Origin: Candidatus Gastranaerophilales bacterium
GTDB taxonomy: Bacteria; Cyanobacteriota; Vampirovibrionia; Gastranaerophilales; Gastranaerophilaceae
Direction of reading: 5' to 3'
DNA length: 64,000 nt
Assembly (NCBI GenBank): GCA_900766355.1
Contig: CAAFVD010000064.1
Location: forward strand, 161,750-225,749
In this document: one piece after another, positions 7,298 through 16,091 of the stretch
Numbering within the stretch: the first letter of the stretch is position 1
Layout of the letters: each line of letters begins with the position of its first letter
Position numbers and translations under genes: made by a program
Notes under the pieces: model-generated
What the model was told of the DNA's origin: nothing
Databases searched by the model: none
Seen by the model: the letters and a program-made list of their open reading frames with translations, nothing else

Positions 7298-8395
7298 TTA
7301 TACATTAAATCTAAAGTGTACTAAATCTCCGTCTTGTACAACGTATTCTTTGCCTTCTAGTCTTGTAACACCTTTTTCTTTACAAGCAGTATATGAACCA
7401 AGTTCTTTAAAATCTTTGTACGGTGTAATTTCAGCTCTGATGAATCCTTTTTCAAAATCAGTATGAATTACACCTGCAGCTTGTGGAGCTTTTGTTCCTT
7501 TTGTAATAGTCCAGGCTCTAACTTCTTTTTCTCCAGCAGTAATAAATGTAATTAAGTTAAGTAGAGAATAAACAGATTTAATCATTTTGTTGATACCACT
7601 ATCTTCAACTCCTAAGTCTGCAAGATATTCTTTAGCTTCTTCAGGACCAAGCTCAACAAGTTCTTCTTCAATTTTAGCAGAGATGATAACCATTTCTGCT
7701 CCATGTGCTTTTGCGTATTCGCCAACCTTTTGAGTATATTGGTTTCCGTCTTTCATGTCGTTTTCTGATACATTAGCACAATAGATAACTGGTTTTACAG
7801 ACATTAAGTTAAGGTTATTAAGAACTTTTATCTCGTCCTCTGTAAAATGGTCTTCAAGTTTAATGAAAGAACCCTCTGATAATAATTCAGTAATTTTTTT
7901 CAAAGCTTTATCTTCAATAACGGCTTCTTTATCGCCTGATTTTACAGTTTTAACAATTCTTGCTTGACGTTTCTCGATAGATGCTAAATCTGCTAATATG
8001 AGTTCTGTATTAATTACTTCAATGTCAGAAATAGGGTCAACTTTACCGTCAACGTGGATTGTATTTTCGTCATCAAAGCATCTAACTACTTGAATAATCG
8101 CATCAACTTCTCTTATGTTGTGCAAAAATTGGTTTCCAAGTCCTTCGCCTTTGCTAGCACCTTTTACAAGTCCTGCTATGTCAACAAATTCAATTGCAGT
8201 TGGAATAATCTCTTGAGTTTTGCAAAGTTTTGCTAAAACTTCAAGTCTTTCGTCTGGAACTGTTACAACACCAACATTAGGTTCAATAGTACAAAACGGA
8301 TAATTAGCACTTTGTGCATTTTTTGATGCCGTAAGTGCATTAAACAATGTTGATTTTCCTACGTTTGGTAATCCTACTATTCCAGCTCTTAACAT
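7298..8395 (-). CDS. ychF: Ribosome-associated ATPase YchF/OLA1
   Basis: A 365-residue YchF. It starts MLRAGIVGLPNVGKS (G1 P-loop), then NYPFCTIEPNVG, DIAGLVKGASKGEGLGN (G3), the NxxE motif in YCANVSENDM that replaces NKxD and favours ATP, and a C-terminal TGS domain. Family members bind the 70S ribosome and are linked to stress responses. The start codon directly follows the deoC stop (TAAATG), so the two are translationally coupled. Confidence 0.97.
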   Translation of the reverse strand: MLRAGIVGLPNVGKSTLFNALTASKNAQSANYPFCTIEPNVGVVTVPDERLEVLAKLCKTQEIIPTAIEFVDIAGLVKGASKGEGLGNQFLHNIREVDAIIQVVRCFDDENTIHVDGKVDPISDIEVINTELILADLASIEKRQARIVKTVKSGDKEAVIEDKALKKITELLSEGSFIKLEDHFTEDEIKVLNNLNLMSVKPVIYCANVSENDMKDGNQYTQKVGEYAKAHGAEMVIISAKIEEELVELGPEEAKEYLADLGVEDSGINKMIKSVYSLLNLITFITAGEKEVRAWTITKGTKAPQAAGVIHTDFEKGFIRAEITPYKDFKELGSYTACKEKGVTRLEGKEYVVQDGDLVHFRFNV

Positions 8396-9058
8396 TTACT
8401 TATTCCTCATTTCTTCTGCTATTTTTAATCCTGAACTTGTGCCTAATCTAGTTGCGCCAGCTTTTATAAGTGCGAGTGCTTTTTCTGAATCTCTTATGCC
8501 TCCAGAGGCTTTGACTTTTAAACCAAACGGTGAAACTGTTTGATACATCAATTCTACATCTTCCACTTTAGCACCTACACCATTTTTTACAAAACCTGTT
8601 GAGGTTTTTACTAAATCAGCTTTTGCATCTATACATATTTCGCATGCTTTTTTTATTTCATCTTTTGTTAATAAATCTGTTTCTAATATAACTTTCAAAA
8701 TATTGTTTGGGCAGGCATGTCGAACTGATTCGATATCTTTTTTTACATAATCATAATCTTTATCTTTTAGTTTAGAGACATTGATAACCATGTCAATTTC
8801 GTCTGCACCATCTTCTATTGCTTTTTTTGTTTCAAAAGCTTTGACCTCAGAAGTGTTAGCACCCAAAGGAAATCCGATAACTGTAACTATTTTTACATCA
8901 GAATCTTTAAGAGCAGTTTTTGCATCTCTTACAAAGCATGGATTAACACAAACTCCTAAAAAATTATTCTCTTTAGCTTCTTCAAAAAGCTTTGCGAGTC
9001 CGTCTTTTGTCGCATCTTGTTTAAGTAATGTGTGTTCAATGTATTTTGAAATATCCAT
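8396..9058 (-). CDS. deoC: Deoxyribose-phosphate aldolase
   Basis: A class I aldolase cleaving 2-deoxyribose-5-phosphate to glyceraldehyde-3-phosphate and acetaldehyde. The Schiff-base lysine is in VKTSTGF, with GFPLGANT and VKASGGIR also present. The ATG at 9058 gives 220 residues, the usual size, and has GGGG 7 bases upstream. An upstream in-frame ATG at 9088 would add ten residues without a ribosome site. The gene is upstream of and coupled to ychF. With tdk at 11442 it points to deoxynucleoside salvage. Confidence 0.96.
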   Translation of the reverse strand: MDISKYIEHTLLKQDATKDGLAKLFEEAKENNFLGVCVNPCFVRDAKTALKDSDVKIVTVIGFPLGANTSEVKAFETKKAIEDGADEIDMVINVSKLKDKDYDYVKKDIESVRHACPNNILKVILETDLLTKDEIKKACEICIDAKADLVKTSTGFVKNGVGAKVEDVELMYQTVSPFGLKVKASGGIRDSEKALALIKAGATRLGTSSGLKIAEEMRNK

Positions 9059-9196
9059 ATTAAAACCCCATATATTGTTTAATTTCATTCTATCACAAAT
9101 AAAATTTAGTATAATTAACTAATTGACAAAGCATGGAAAAAGTTTTATTAATAACTATTATAGATTTTACATTTGTAACAAATTGTGTACAAACTA

Positions 9197-9228
9197 GCAA
9201 AAAAAAGTTTTTTCTTGCTTTATATAAG
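9197..9228 (+). promoter_or_regulatory. GCAA/TATATAAG-type promoter of the 9288 gene
   Basis: GCAA at 9197 is followed by an A tract and a T tract; TATATAAG starts at 9221, exactly 24 bases later. The leader to the ATG is about 55 bases. Confidence 0.5.
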
Positions 9229-9287
9229 AGGACACATTAAAAGAAAGTATAAAAGACAAAAGATATAGAAAGAAAGACAGGTTCATT

Positions 9288-9590
9288 ATGGGTGATATCA
9301 ATAACATTAATCCGAACAAAGAAATACTTCTTCAAGCATCTGCTATGAACAGTGCACAACCTGCAAAAAAAGAAACAGCTCCAGAAGCTCCTCAACAAAA
9401 AGATGCTTCAGCTCCAGTTTCAGAAGCTTTGGGCAAATCAATGGTGAAAGTAGATAACCATGATGCAGATATGCAACGTTTATTAAAGAATCCTCAGTTA
9501 GCAGAAGTTTCTGACAAGATGTTTAATGCAGCATGTAAAGCTGGTGTTGCTTATCCGGAAGCGGCTACATTTGCAACAATGGAGTCTTAA
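9288..9590 (+). CDS. Small hypothetical protein, Ala/Pro/Gln-rich N-terminus
   Basis: A 100-residue protein with no signal peptide. Residues 18-50 are rich in Ala, Pro, Gln and Lys and likely disordered. The C-terminal half (DNHDADMQRLLKN through EAATFATMES) is more regular and may be helical. It has its own promoter and a hairpin after it, so it is monocistronic. No family is recognised. Confidence 0.7.
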   Translation: MGDINNINPNKEILLQASAMNSAQPAKKETAPEAPQQKDASAPVSEALGKSMVKVDNHDADMQRLLKNPQLAEVSDKMFNAACKAGVAYPEAATFATMES

Positions 9591-9613
9591 GTTTTTAGAA
9601 TTTCAGAGATTAA

Positions 9614-9640
9614 GTATATGCCCTTTACAGGGCATATTTA
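9614..9640 (+). terminator. Hairpin after the 9288 gene
   Basis: ATATGCCC-TTTACA-GGGCATAT forms a perfect 8-bp stem. The T run after it is short, so termination may be partial. Confidence 0.5.
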
Positions 9641-9662
9641 TTGGGAATAGAGAGATTTGTTT

Positions 9663-10718
9663 ATGAGTAAGAAGAAGGTTTTTACGATAGGTAGTGCGAC
9701 CATGGACGTATTTGTAGAATGTGATTCTGCAAATATTGTTTCGGTGTGTAAGAATGATAGTTCCTCAAGTTATATGAGTTATCCTTATGGAGCAAAGCTT
9801 GATATGTCTAATTTTTCATCAAAAGTTGGTGGTGGCGGAGTGAATACTGCCATGAACTTTGCGAATCTGGGCTATGAAACCTCTGCAATATTTAAAGTCG
9901 GAGATGATATTTATTACCAAGGTATCATGGAAAACTTCAAAAACACGAGCGTAAAAACCGATTGCATGATTCAAGATGAAACAATAAGCACAGGGTTCTC
10001 TATTATTTTGGTTAGTTTTCAAGGTGATAGAACTGTTTTGGCTCATCGTGGCGCAAATGCCCTTATCAAGATAGAGGATATCTGTTTTGACAAATTAAAA
10101 GAGGCGGACTGGCTTTATATTGCGCCATTAAATGGTGAGTCTAATAAAGTTTTAGAGCCTTTAGTAAATTTTGCAAAAGAAAATGATATCAAGGTTTGTT
10201 TTAATGCTGGAACAACGAGTATTAAACAAGGCTTTGAGTATATGAAGCATATCCTTGAAAGTGCTGATGTTGTTGTGATGAACAAAGAAGAAGCTTCAAT
10301 GTGTAGTGGAATAAAAGTTCGTCCTGATACTAAAACGGTTCATTATTCAGATGAAGAACTACACCCTGATGTTGTTGAAATGTTAAAGAAATTAAAAGTA
10401 AGTGGTAATCGAATTGTTGTAATAACAGATGGTGGCAGAGGAGCTTATGCTTATGATGGTAAGGAGTTTTACATTTGCCCAGTATATGAATCGCCTGTAG
10501 TTTCAACACTTGGTGCTGGAGATGCTTTTGCATCGACCTTCTTTGCTTCTTTGAAAGAAACTGGTAAAGATATTGGTAAATCTTTAATGTATGCGTCTGT
10601 AGAATCAAGTTCGGTTGTTTCTAAGTTTGGTGCAACAGAAGGGTTGATAACATTTGAGCAGATTAAAGAAAAGCTAAAAGAAACTCCTAATTATACTTAT
10701 AAAAAGTTAGAGTTATGA
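9663..10718 (+). CDS. PfkB-family sugar/nucleoside kinase
   Basis: A ribokinase-fold kinase of about 351 residues. The N-terminal GGGGVNTAMNFANLG binds the sugar. The C-terminal STLGAGDAFASTF carries the GAGD anion hole and catalytic Asp. PfkB members phosphorylate ribose, adenosine, fructose derivatives and similar; the substrate here is not clear. The ATG at 9663 (MSKKKVF) is preferred over a TTG two codons earlier. It overlaps the next gene by 4 bases (ATGA). Confidence 0.9.
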   Translation: MSKKKVFTIGSATMDVFVECDSANIVSVCKNDSSSSYMSYPYGAKLDMSNFSSKVGGGGVNTAMNFANLGYETSAIFKVGDDIYYQGIMENFKNTSVKTDCMIQDETISTGFSIILVSFQGDRTVLAHRGANALIKIEDICFDKLKEADWLYIAPLNGESNKVLEPLVNFAKENDIKVCFNAGTTSIKQGFEYMKHILESADVVVMNKEEASMCSGIKVRPDTKTVHYSDEELHPDVVEMLKKLKVSGNRIVVITDGGRGAYAYDGKEFYICPVYESPVVSTLGAGDAFASTFFASLKETGKDIGKSLMYASVESSSVVSKFGATEGLITFEQIKEKLKETPNYTYKKLEL

Positions 10719-11338
10719 TATATTCACCTCAAATGCTTAATACTTTTCAAGAATGTCCTGTAAAGTATTATTATAGGTTTGTAAAAAATATTATTGCACC
10801 AACTCTTGATAGTAGGTTTATAGTTGGTAAAAATATCCATGCCTTGGCTTCTTATTATTTAAAAGCACAAGATATTTCTATGTACACTTTGAGTGATATA
10901 GAAAATAAAATGTGGAATATTTTGAAGAACAGTAAATATTTTTCATATAAAACAGAAAGAGTAGAATCAACTGTTACATGTAATGTAGATGGAAATTGGA
11001 TTGGCGGACGTTTAGATGCTTTGGTCCGTAAGAATAAAGAATATTATATTTTGGATTATAAAACTGGAAAGATTCCGAATAATGCTAAATATAATTTTCA
11101 AACAATTGTATATTTGATGTGTTGTGATAAATTGATTAGTGATTATGAATCTTTAAATTTTGTGTATCTAGATGTAAGAACAGGGAATGAAGAAATTATA
11201 AATTTTACTCCAAGTTTGAAAAAAGAATATGAATCAATACTTAGAAATACTTTAGAAGGTATTGTAAAATTGTCAGAACCAACATCTCATAAGGGGCATA
11301 AATGTTTAATTTGTTCTTATTCAAAAATGTGTATATAA
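10715..11338 (+). CDS. RecB/Cas4-type PD-(D/E)XK nuclease with Fe-S cysteines
   Basis: A 207-residue PDDEXK_1 domain protein. Catalytic elements are GRLDALV and YILDYKTGK, with QTIVYL helping. Cys14 (FQECP) and a C-terminal CLICSYSKMC cluster form the four-cysteine pattern that binds a 4Fe-4S cluster in Cas4 and AddB. No cas genes or repeats are nearby, so a stand-alone DNA-repair nuclease is more likely than Cas4. The same fold is fused to a helicase at 26814. It is translationally coupled to the PfkB kinase gene. Confidence 0.88.
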   Translation: MIYSPQMLNTFQECPVKYYYRFVKNIIAPTLDSRFIVGKNIHALASYYLKAQDISMYTLSDIENKMWNILKNSKYFSYKTERVESTVTCNVDGNWIGGRLDALVRKNKEYYILDYKTGKIPNNAKYNFQTIVYLMCCDKLISDYESLNFVYLDVRTGNEEIINFTPSLKKEYESILRNTLEGIVKLSEPTSHKGHKCLICSYSKMCI

Positions 11339-11366
11339 AAATCTACATTTAGAAATGTTAAGAAGT

Positions 11367-11396
11367 TTGACTAAAATAGAATGTTTCATATAGAAT
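11367..11396 (+). promoter_or_regulatory. Sigma70-like promoter of tdk
   Basis: TTGACT (11367-11372), 18-bp spacer, TAGAAT (11391-11396). Confidence 0.55.
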
Positions 11397-11441
11397 AATA
11401 AGTGTAGCTAGTACAATTTTTGGGAGTGATTTGGGGATTTT

Positions 11442-12062
11442 ATGAGAGGATATACTTTTGAATTAATAACAGGACCTATGAGTTGTGGTAAGACAGAAGA
11501 ATTGTTGCGTAGGATTCGTAGATGTGTTATAGCAAAACAAAAAATAAAAGTATTCTCTCCACAGATTGATACTCGTTCAAATGGGGATTATATAGAATCA
11601 AGAAATGGTTTGTGGACAGATGCAATTAAGGTTGAACATTCTATTCAGATTATGCAGAATGTAAAACCAGATGATGAAGTTATTGCGATAGATGAACTTC
11701 AATTCTTTGATTCAAATATTGTAAAAGTAGTATCAACATTAATGAAGGAAGGCAAAAAAGTCATAGGTACAGGATTGGAACTTGATTTCAAATCTGAACC
11801 ATTTGGTTCTATGCCTCAGCTTATGTGTATAGCTACAAAAGTTGATAAATTAGAAGCTGTATGTATGAAATGTGGTTCAGAACATGCATCAAGAACTCAA
11901 CGTCTAATTAACGGAGAGCCTGCTGACAAAAGTTCACCTCTTATAATGATAGGGGGCGATGAAACATACGAAGCAAGATGCGTCAAATGTTATGAACTTC
12001 CTGACAAAAACGCAGGAAAACCTCGCAACAATTTAAAGATTTTGAATTTTATACATAAGTAG
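11442..12062 (+). CDS. tdk: Thymidine kinase (type II)
   Basis: A 206-residue type II thymidine kinase that makes dTMP from thymidine and ATP. The Walker A motif GPMSCGKT is at residues 11-18, AIDELQFF is the Walker B region with the catalytic Glu, and the lasso domain carries the zinc cysteines CMKCG and CVKC. Length fits the family. With deoC nearby it indicates deoxynucleoside salvage, although the genes are not in one operon. Confidence 0.96.
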   Translation: MRGYTFELITGPMSCGKTEELLRRIRRCVIAKQKIKVFSPQIDTRSNGDYIESRNGLWTDAIKVEHSIQIMQNVKPDDEVIAIDELQFFDSNIVKVVSTLMKEGKKVIGTGLELDFKSEPFGSMPQLMCIATKVDKLEAVCMKCGSEHASRTQRLINGEPADKSSPLIMIGGDETYEARCVKCYELPDKNAGKPRNNLKILNFIHK

Positions 12063-12063
12063 A

Positions 12064-12156
12064 TTAGCTATGTTGAGTTTTTTTAGTTTCAATAATGCTA
12101 GGTAGCATAATGATTGAAACATAAAATACTAATGCGAAAAGTAATAAATCTACCAT
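12064..12156 (-). CDS. 30-residue single-pass membrane peptide
   Basis: A very short gene on the minus strand, convergent with tdk. The protein starts MVDLLLFALVFYVSIIML, a perfect single transmembrane segment, and ends with a polar ETKKTQHS tail. A strong ribosome site AGAGGTG stands about 5 bases before the ATG. TATAAT is present upstream. Codon use fits the neighbours. The strong ribosome site and hydrophobic core make it a credible gene despite its length. It could be a membrane-complex subunit or toxin-like peptide. Confidence 0.65.
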   Translation of the reverse strand: MVDLLLFALVFYVSIIMLPSIIETKKTQHS

Positions 12157-12357
12157 TTTTACACCTCTTAAAATCTATACATTATATAAGTTCCACATTT
12201 TAGCAATTTTATAACATGTTAGACAAATATTGATACAATTTGAAATAATGACTTTTGTACACTTGTTATGGGGTTATAAGTTCGGTAAGTTTGGGGTTTG
12301 AAGTAATAGGTTTAATTAAATTTTTTATATATATAATATTCGTGTTAAAATTCTTCT

Positions 12358-12783
12358 ATGAAAAAGTTTCTATTTCTAATTTCGTTATTACTTTTATCCA
12401 TCACTCCTGTATTTGCAGAGCAATATCTTTTGCAATGCAAGATGAATATTGAAGCTATAAATACTGCAACAGGGGAGGTTCTTACTCGTTCACCATTGGA
12501 TAGATATTTTATTATAGATACTATTTTATTTAATGTTTATGATGCAAATAATTTGCCTCTTGATGTTGAAGGTTTTGATGACAATGAGATAGTATTTCGT
12601 CATAAAGCTGCTGATTTTAAAACTATTGTAGAAACACGAGTTGTATATAATAGAATTACAAAACGAATTAAGTTAAATGAGATTTATGCGAATAATGCTT
12701 ATTCAAATCGTGCTCAATTCTGTACACGAGGTGAAGGTACTTGTTCCGAAATCGAAATTCATAGGAAACCGATATTTTACTAA
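12358..12783 (+). CDS. Secreted hypothetical protein
   Basis: A 141-residue protein with a clear signal peptide (MKKFLFLISLLLLSITPVFA). The mature part is predominantly beta-like with Asp-rich segments and two late cysteines (FCTRGEGTC). TATAAT-type sequence lies about 20 bases upstream. Its stop overlaps the ATG of the next gene (TAATG). No family is recognised. Confidence 0.75.
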   Translation: MKKFLFLISLLLLSITPVFAEQYLLQCKMNIEAINTATGEVLTRSPLDRYFIIDTILFNVYDANNLPLDVEGFDDNEIVFRHKAADFKTIVETRVVYNRITKRIKLNEIYANNAYSNRAQFCTRGEGTCSEIEIHRKPIFY

Positions 12784-13112
12784 TGACAAATAATTATTCT
12801 AATAATGAAAATATAAAAAGACGTTGGTATGATGAAGATACTACTGTAAGTCTTGCTGTAAGTATGCTTGAAAAGACGAATAAAGCTAATCAGCTTAAGT
12901 GTGCAGAATTAATAAAGGAAAAAAGTCACAGTTTTAATATTTATATAGAAGAAAATAAACTGGAAGATGCTTTTAATTACTTTTGTAAGCGTTGGTATGA
13001 CGAGGATAAAGAAATTGCTGATGCGTTTGAATATTTAAAACTCATGTCTTTTGAACTAAGAAAAGAAACTGCACTTGAGATTATTAATAAACTACAGGAG
13101 TTGGATTCATGA
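12783..13112 (+). CDS. Small protein with two RWYDED repeats
   Basis: A 109-residue cytoplasmic helical protein. Two units start RRWYDEDTTVSLAVSML and KRWYDEDKEIADAFEYL and each continue with a helix, so the protein is an internal duplication of about 55 residues. It overlaps both neighbours and is therefore in an operon with the secreted protein and the transporter. Function is unknown. Confidence 0.75.
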   Translation: MTNNYSNNENIKRRWYDEDTTVSLAVSMLEKTNKANQLKCAELIKEKSHSFNIYIEENKLEDAFNYFCKRWYDEDKEIADAFEYLKLMSFELRKETALEIINKLQELDS

Positions 13113-14419
13113 TTTCTAACATATTGCTAAATCCTGTTGTTATATCGATTATTCTGCTTTGTATATTATGTCTTTGTAGAATTAATGTATTACTTGCAAT
13201 ACTTATATCAAGCATATTAGCTGGGATTACATCACATATGGGAATAACTGATATAATGAATACTTTTATTTCCGGAATGGGTGGAAATTCAGAAACTGCA
13301 TTGAGTTATATACTTTTGGGTGCGTTTGCTGCAGCTATGAATCATACAGGATTGACAGATGTTATAGCTCAACGGATTATTGATGTAGTAAATAATCGTG
13401 TATGGGTTTTGTTTTTGATTATTTGTTTAATTGCAATGGCCTCACAAAATATTATACCTATACATATTGCTTTTATACCAATATTAATACCAGCATTATT
13501 ACCGACTATGAATCTTTTGTGTGTTGATAGACGAGCAGTTGCTTGTATTCTTGCTTTTGGTTTAAAAACTCCATACATAACTATTCCTGCCGGGTTTGGC
13601 TTGATTTTTCATAATTTGATTGCAGATAATATGGTCCAAAACGGAATGTTTGTTGACAGGTCAACAATATGGCAATATACATGGATTTTAGGTATAGGAA
13701 TGTTTATAGCTTTGTGTATAGCCCTTTTTATTTATCGCAAACCAAGAATCTATAAACAAATTGATAAACCCGAAGAACATCTTGAAAAACTAGAGTTTAA
13801 TAAAAATCACTATATAACCATACTCGCTGCTATTGTGACTTTTGGAGTTCAAATTTGGACTCATTCTTTGCCGTTGGGTGCATTAATGGGGTTGGGTATA
13901 ATATTCTCTTTGGGAGCTGTAAAGCATTCTAAAATGGACAAGCTGATGGACGAGGGTATATATCTTATGGGTTATGTAGCTTTTGTTATGCTTGTAGCGT
14001 CGGGGTTTGCAACAGTGTTAAAAACAACGGGAGGAATAGAATCTCTAGTTAGTTATACAACAACAATATTACCAGCGAGTCATATTGCAACGGCTATAAT
14101 TATGTTGTTGTTAGGTTTATTGATTACTATAGGTATTGGAACTTCATTTGGTACAATTCCTATTCTTGCAGTTGTTTTTGTACCAATATGTTGCAAAATG
14201 GGATTTAATATACCTCAAACTGTTGTATTGTTAGCCGCAGCTGCTGCTCTTGGTGACGCAGGTTCACCTGCATCGGATACAACATTAGGACCAACTTCAG
14301 GTTTGAATATTGATGGACAACATAATCATATATGGGATACTTGTGTTCCAACTTTCTTGCATTATAACCTTGCGTTAATTGTTTTTGCGATTGTTGGTGT
14401 ATTTATGTTTAAGGGATAA
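13109..14419 (+). CDS. Na+/H+ antiporter-family membrane transporter
   Basis: A 436-residue polytopic membrane protein with about 11-12 hydrophobic segments. It begins NVLLAILISSILAGI and has the conserved segments GAFAAAMNHTG, GLKTPYITIPAGFGLIFHN and GDAGSPASDTTLGPT, typical of the YuiF/NhaC-related antiporter family. That family exchanges Na+ or organic substrates for protons; the substrate is not defined here. It is the last gene of a three-gene operon with 4-base overlap. Confidence 0.85.
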   Translation: MISNILLNPVVISIILLCILCLCRINVLLAILISSILAGITSHMGITDIMNTFISGMGGNSETALSYILLGAFAAAMNHTGLTDVIAQRIIDVVNNRVWVLFLIICLIAMASQNIIPIHIAFIPILIPALLPTMNLLCVDRRAVACILAFGLKTPYITIPAGFGLIFHNLIADNMVQNGMFVDRSTIWQYTWILGIGMFIALCIALFIYRKPRIYKQIDKPEEHLEKLEFNKNHYITILAAIVTFGVQIWTHSLPLGALMGLGIIFSLGAVKHSKMDKLMDEGIYLMGYVAFVMLVASGFATVLKTTGGIESLVSYTTTILPASHIATAIIMLLLGLLITIGIGTSFGTIPILAVVFVPICCKMGFNIPQTVVLLAAAAALGDAGSPASDTTLGPTSGLNIDGQHNHIWDTCVPTFLHYNLALIVFAIVGVFMFKG

Positions 14420-14531
14420 TTTAATTTAAATATTATTTATTTTTGTTTATCAAACATAATATTATTTCTTCTTCCTCTTTAATTTGTAATACCTTTGTGC
14501 AATACTATTTTTGTAGTGAAAGGATATAAAA

Positions 14532-15995
14532 ATGGAAGAAGTAAGAGTAAGAATTGCTCCGTCACCTAGTGGCAACTTGCATATCGGAACTGCAAGAACA
14601 GCATTATTTAATTATTTGTTTGCAAAGAAAAATAACGGTAAATTCGTTTTAAGAATAGAAGATACAGATGCTGAAAGAACAAGTCAAGAATATATTGACA
14701 ATATTTTTGACAGCTTAAAAGCATTAGGCTTAAACTGGGACGAAGGCCCAGATGTTGGTGGACCTTATGGACCATATACACAATCTAAAAGATTTGATAT
14801 TTATCCAAAATACATTCAACAACTTTTAGATTCAGGTTTTGCTTATGAATGTTTCTGTACTCCAGAAGAACTTGAAGCTGAAAAAGAAGAAGCTACAAGA
14901 AACAAAAAACCTTATGTTTATTCAAAAAAATGTGAAAATTTAACAGAAGAAGAAAAAGCAAAATTAAGAGCAGAAGGTCGAAAACCTGCAATTAGATTTA
15001 ATATTGCGAAGGCTCAAAAAGCTTTTCATGATACTTCAATTTTGGAATTTGAAGATATTGTAAAAGGAAAACTTCACATGGATACAAACCTTCTTGGCGA
15101 TTTCGTTATCCAAAAATCAAACGGTGCTCCTACATACAATTATGCAGTTGTTATTGATGATATGTTAATGAAAATATCTCATGTTATAAGAGGTGAGGAT
15201 CATATTTCAAACACTTATAAACAAATACTTATATACGAAGCTTTAGGTGCAAAAGTTCCTAAATTTGGTCACTTAGGTATGATACTTGCACCAGATAGAA
15301 GTAAACTTTCAAAACGTCATGGTGCGACTGCAGTTAGTGATTTCGTAAAACAAGGTTATTTAACAGATGCACTTATCAACTTTGTTGCTTTGTTAGGTTG
15401 GGCACCTTCTGACGGTGAAGAAATTAAGCCTGTTGAAAAAATTGCAGAAGATTTTAGAATTCACGAAATTTCTTCTTCAAATTCAATCTTTGAATATGAC
15501 AAATTGAAATGGATGAATAGCCATTATATCAAGATGTTATCAATGGACGAATTAAAACAAAGATTGATGCCATATCTTGAAAAATATGATTTGTCACAAC
15601 TTACTGATGAACAATTTACAAGAATGATAGAAGTAACAAGAGAACCATTAGTCTTGTTATCTGATATAACAGATGCAGTTTCTTATTTCTTTGGTGATTC
15701 TGTTGAAGTTGAACCTCAAGTTCAAACAGATGTTCTTGATACAGAAACTTCTCAAGAAGTTTTGAAAACATATCTTGAACAATCTAAAGATTGGGAATAT
15801 ACAGAAGAAAACTTGCATGAAAAACTTGAAGCTTTTCGTGGATACTTTAAAGAAAAAGGTATCAAGCCAAAAGTTACAATGTGGGCTATAAGAGCTGCTG
15901 TTACAGGTAGGACAAGAGGTGCTGATATGACTGCAATTCTTGCGATATTAGGTAAAGAAAAAGTTGAAAAACGTATAAAAGCAGCGATAAAATAA
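14532..15995 (+). CDS. gltX: Glutamyl-tRNA synthetase
   Basis: A 487-residue class I aminoacyl-tRNA synthetase. The HIGH-type motif is APSPSGNLHIGTART near residue 10-20, and KLSKR is in DRSKLSKRHGA. The anticodon-binding C-terminal domain is complete. It may be discriminating or non-discriminating; no gatCAB is in view to decide. GAAAGG precedes the ATG, and an intrinsic terminator follows. Confidence 0.97.
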   Translation: MEEVRVRIAPSPSGNLHIGTARTALFNYLFAKKNNGKFVLRIEDTDAERTSQEYIDNIFDSLKALGLNWDEGPDVGGPYGPYTQSKRFDIYPKYIQQLLDSGFAYECFCTPEELEAEKEEATRNKKPYVYSKKCENLTEEEKAKLRAEGRKPAIRFNIAKAQKAFHDTSILEFEDIVKGKLHMDTNLLGDFVIQKSNGAPTYNYAVVIDDMLMKISHVIRGEDHISNTYKQILIYEALGAKVPKFGHLGMILAPDRSKLSKRHGATAVSDFVKQGYLTDALINFVALLGWAPSDGEEIKPVEKIAEDFRIHEISSSNSIFEYDKLKWMNSHYIKMLSMDELKQRLMPYLEKYDLSQLTDEQFTRMIEVTREPLVLLSDITDAVSYFFGDSVEVEPQVQTDVLDTETSQEVLKTYLEQSKDWEYTEENLHEKLEAFRGYFKEKGIKPKVTMWAIRAAVTGRTRGADMTAILAILGKEKVEKRIKAAIK

Positions 15996-16018
15996 ATCAG
16001 CAAAAGTAAAGAAATGTA

Positions 16019-16048
16019 AAAAGAGGTTGTGAAAACGACCTCTTTTTT
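16019..16048 (+). terminator. Intrinsic terminator of gltX
   Basis: Stem AAGAGGTTGT/ACGACCTCTT (one G-U) followed by seven T. Confidence 0.85.
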
Positions 16049-16058
16049 TATGTGATTA

Positions 16059-16090
16059 GCAAAAAAACAATAAAAAATGTTTTATATAAG
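16059..16090 (+). promoter_or_regulatory. GCAA/TATATAAG-type promoter abutting the start codon
   Basis: GCAA at 16059 with an A tract, TATATAAG at 16083 (24 bases later), and the ATG at 16092. The arrangement is the same as at 5397-5429. Confidence 0.5.
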
Positions 16091-16091
16091 T

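Noticed and set aside
10715..11338. Cas4 of a CRISPR system
   Set aside because: The protein has Cas4-like motifs, but no cas1, cas2 or repeat-spacer array is in the window, so a repair nuclease is favoured.
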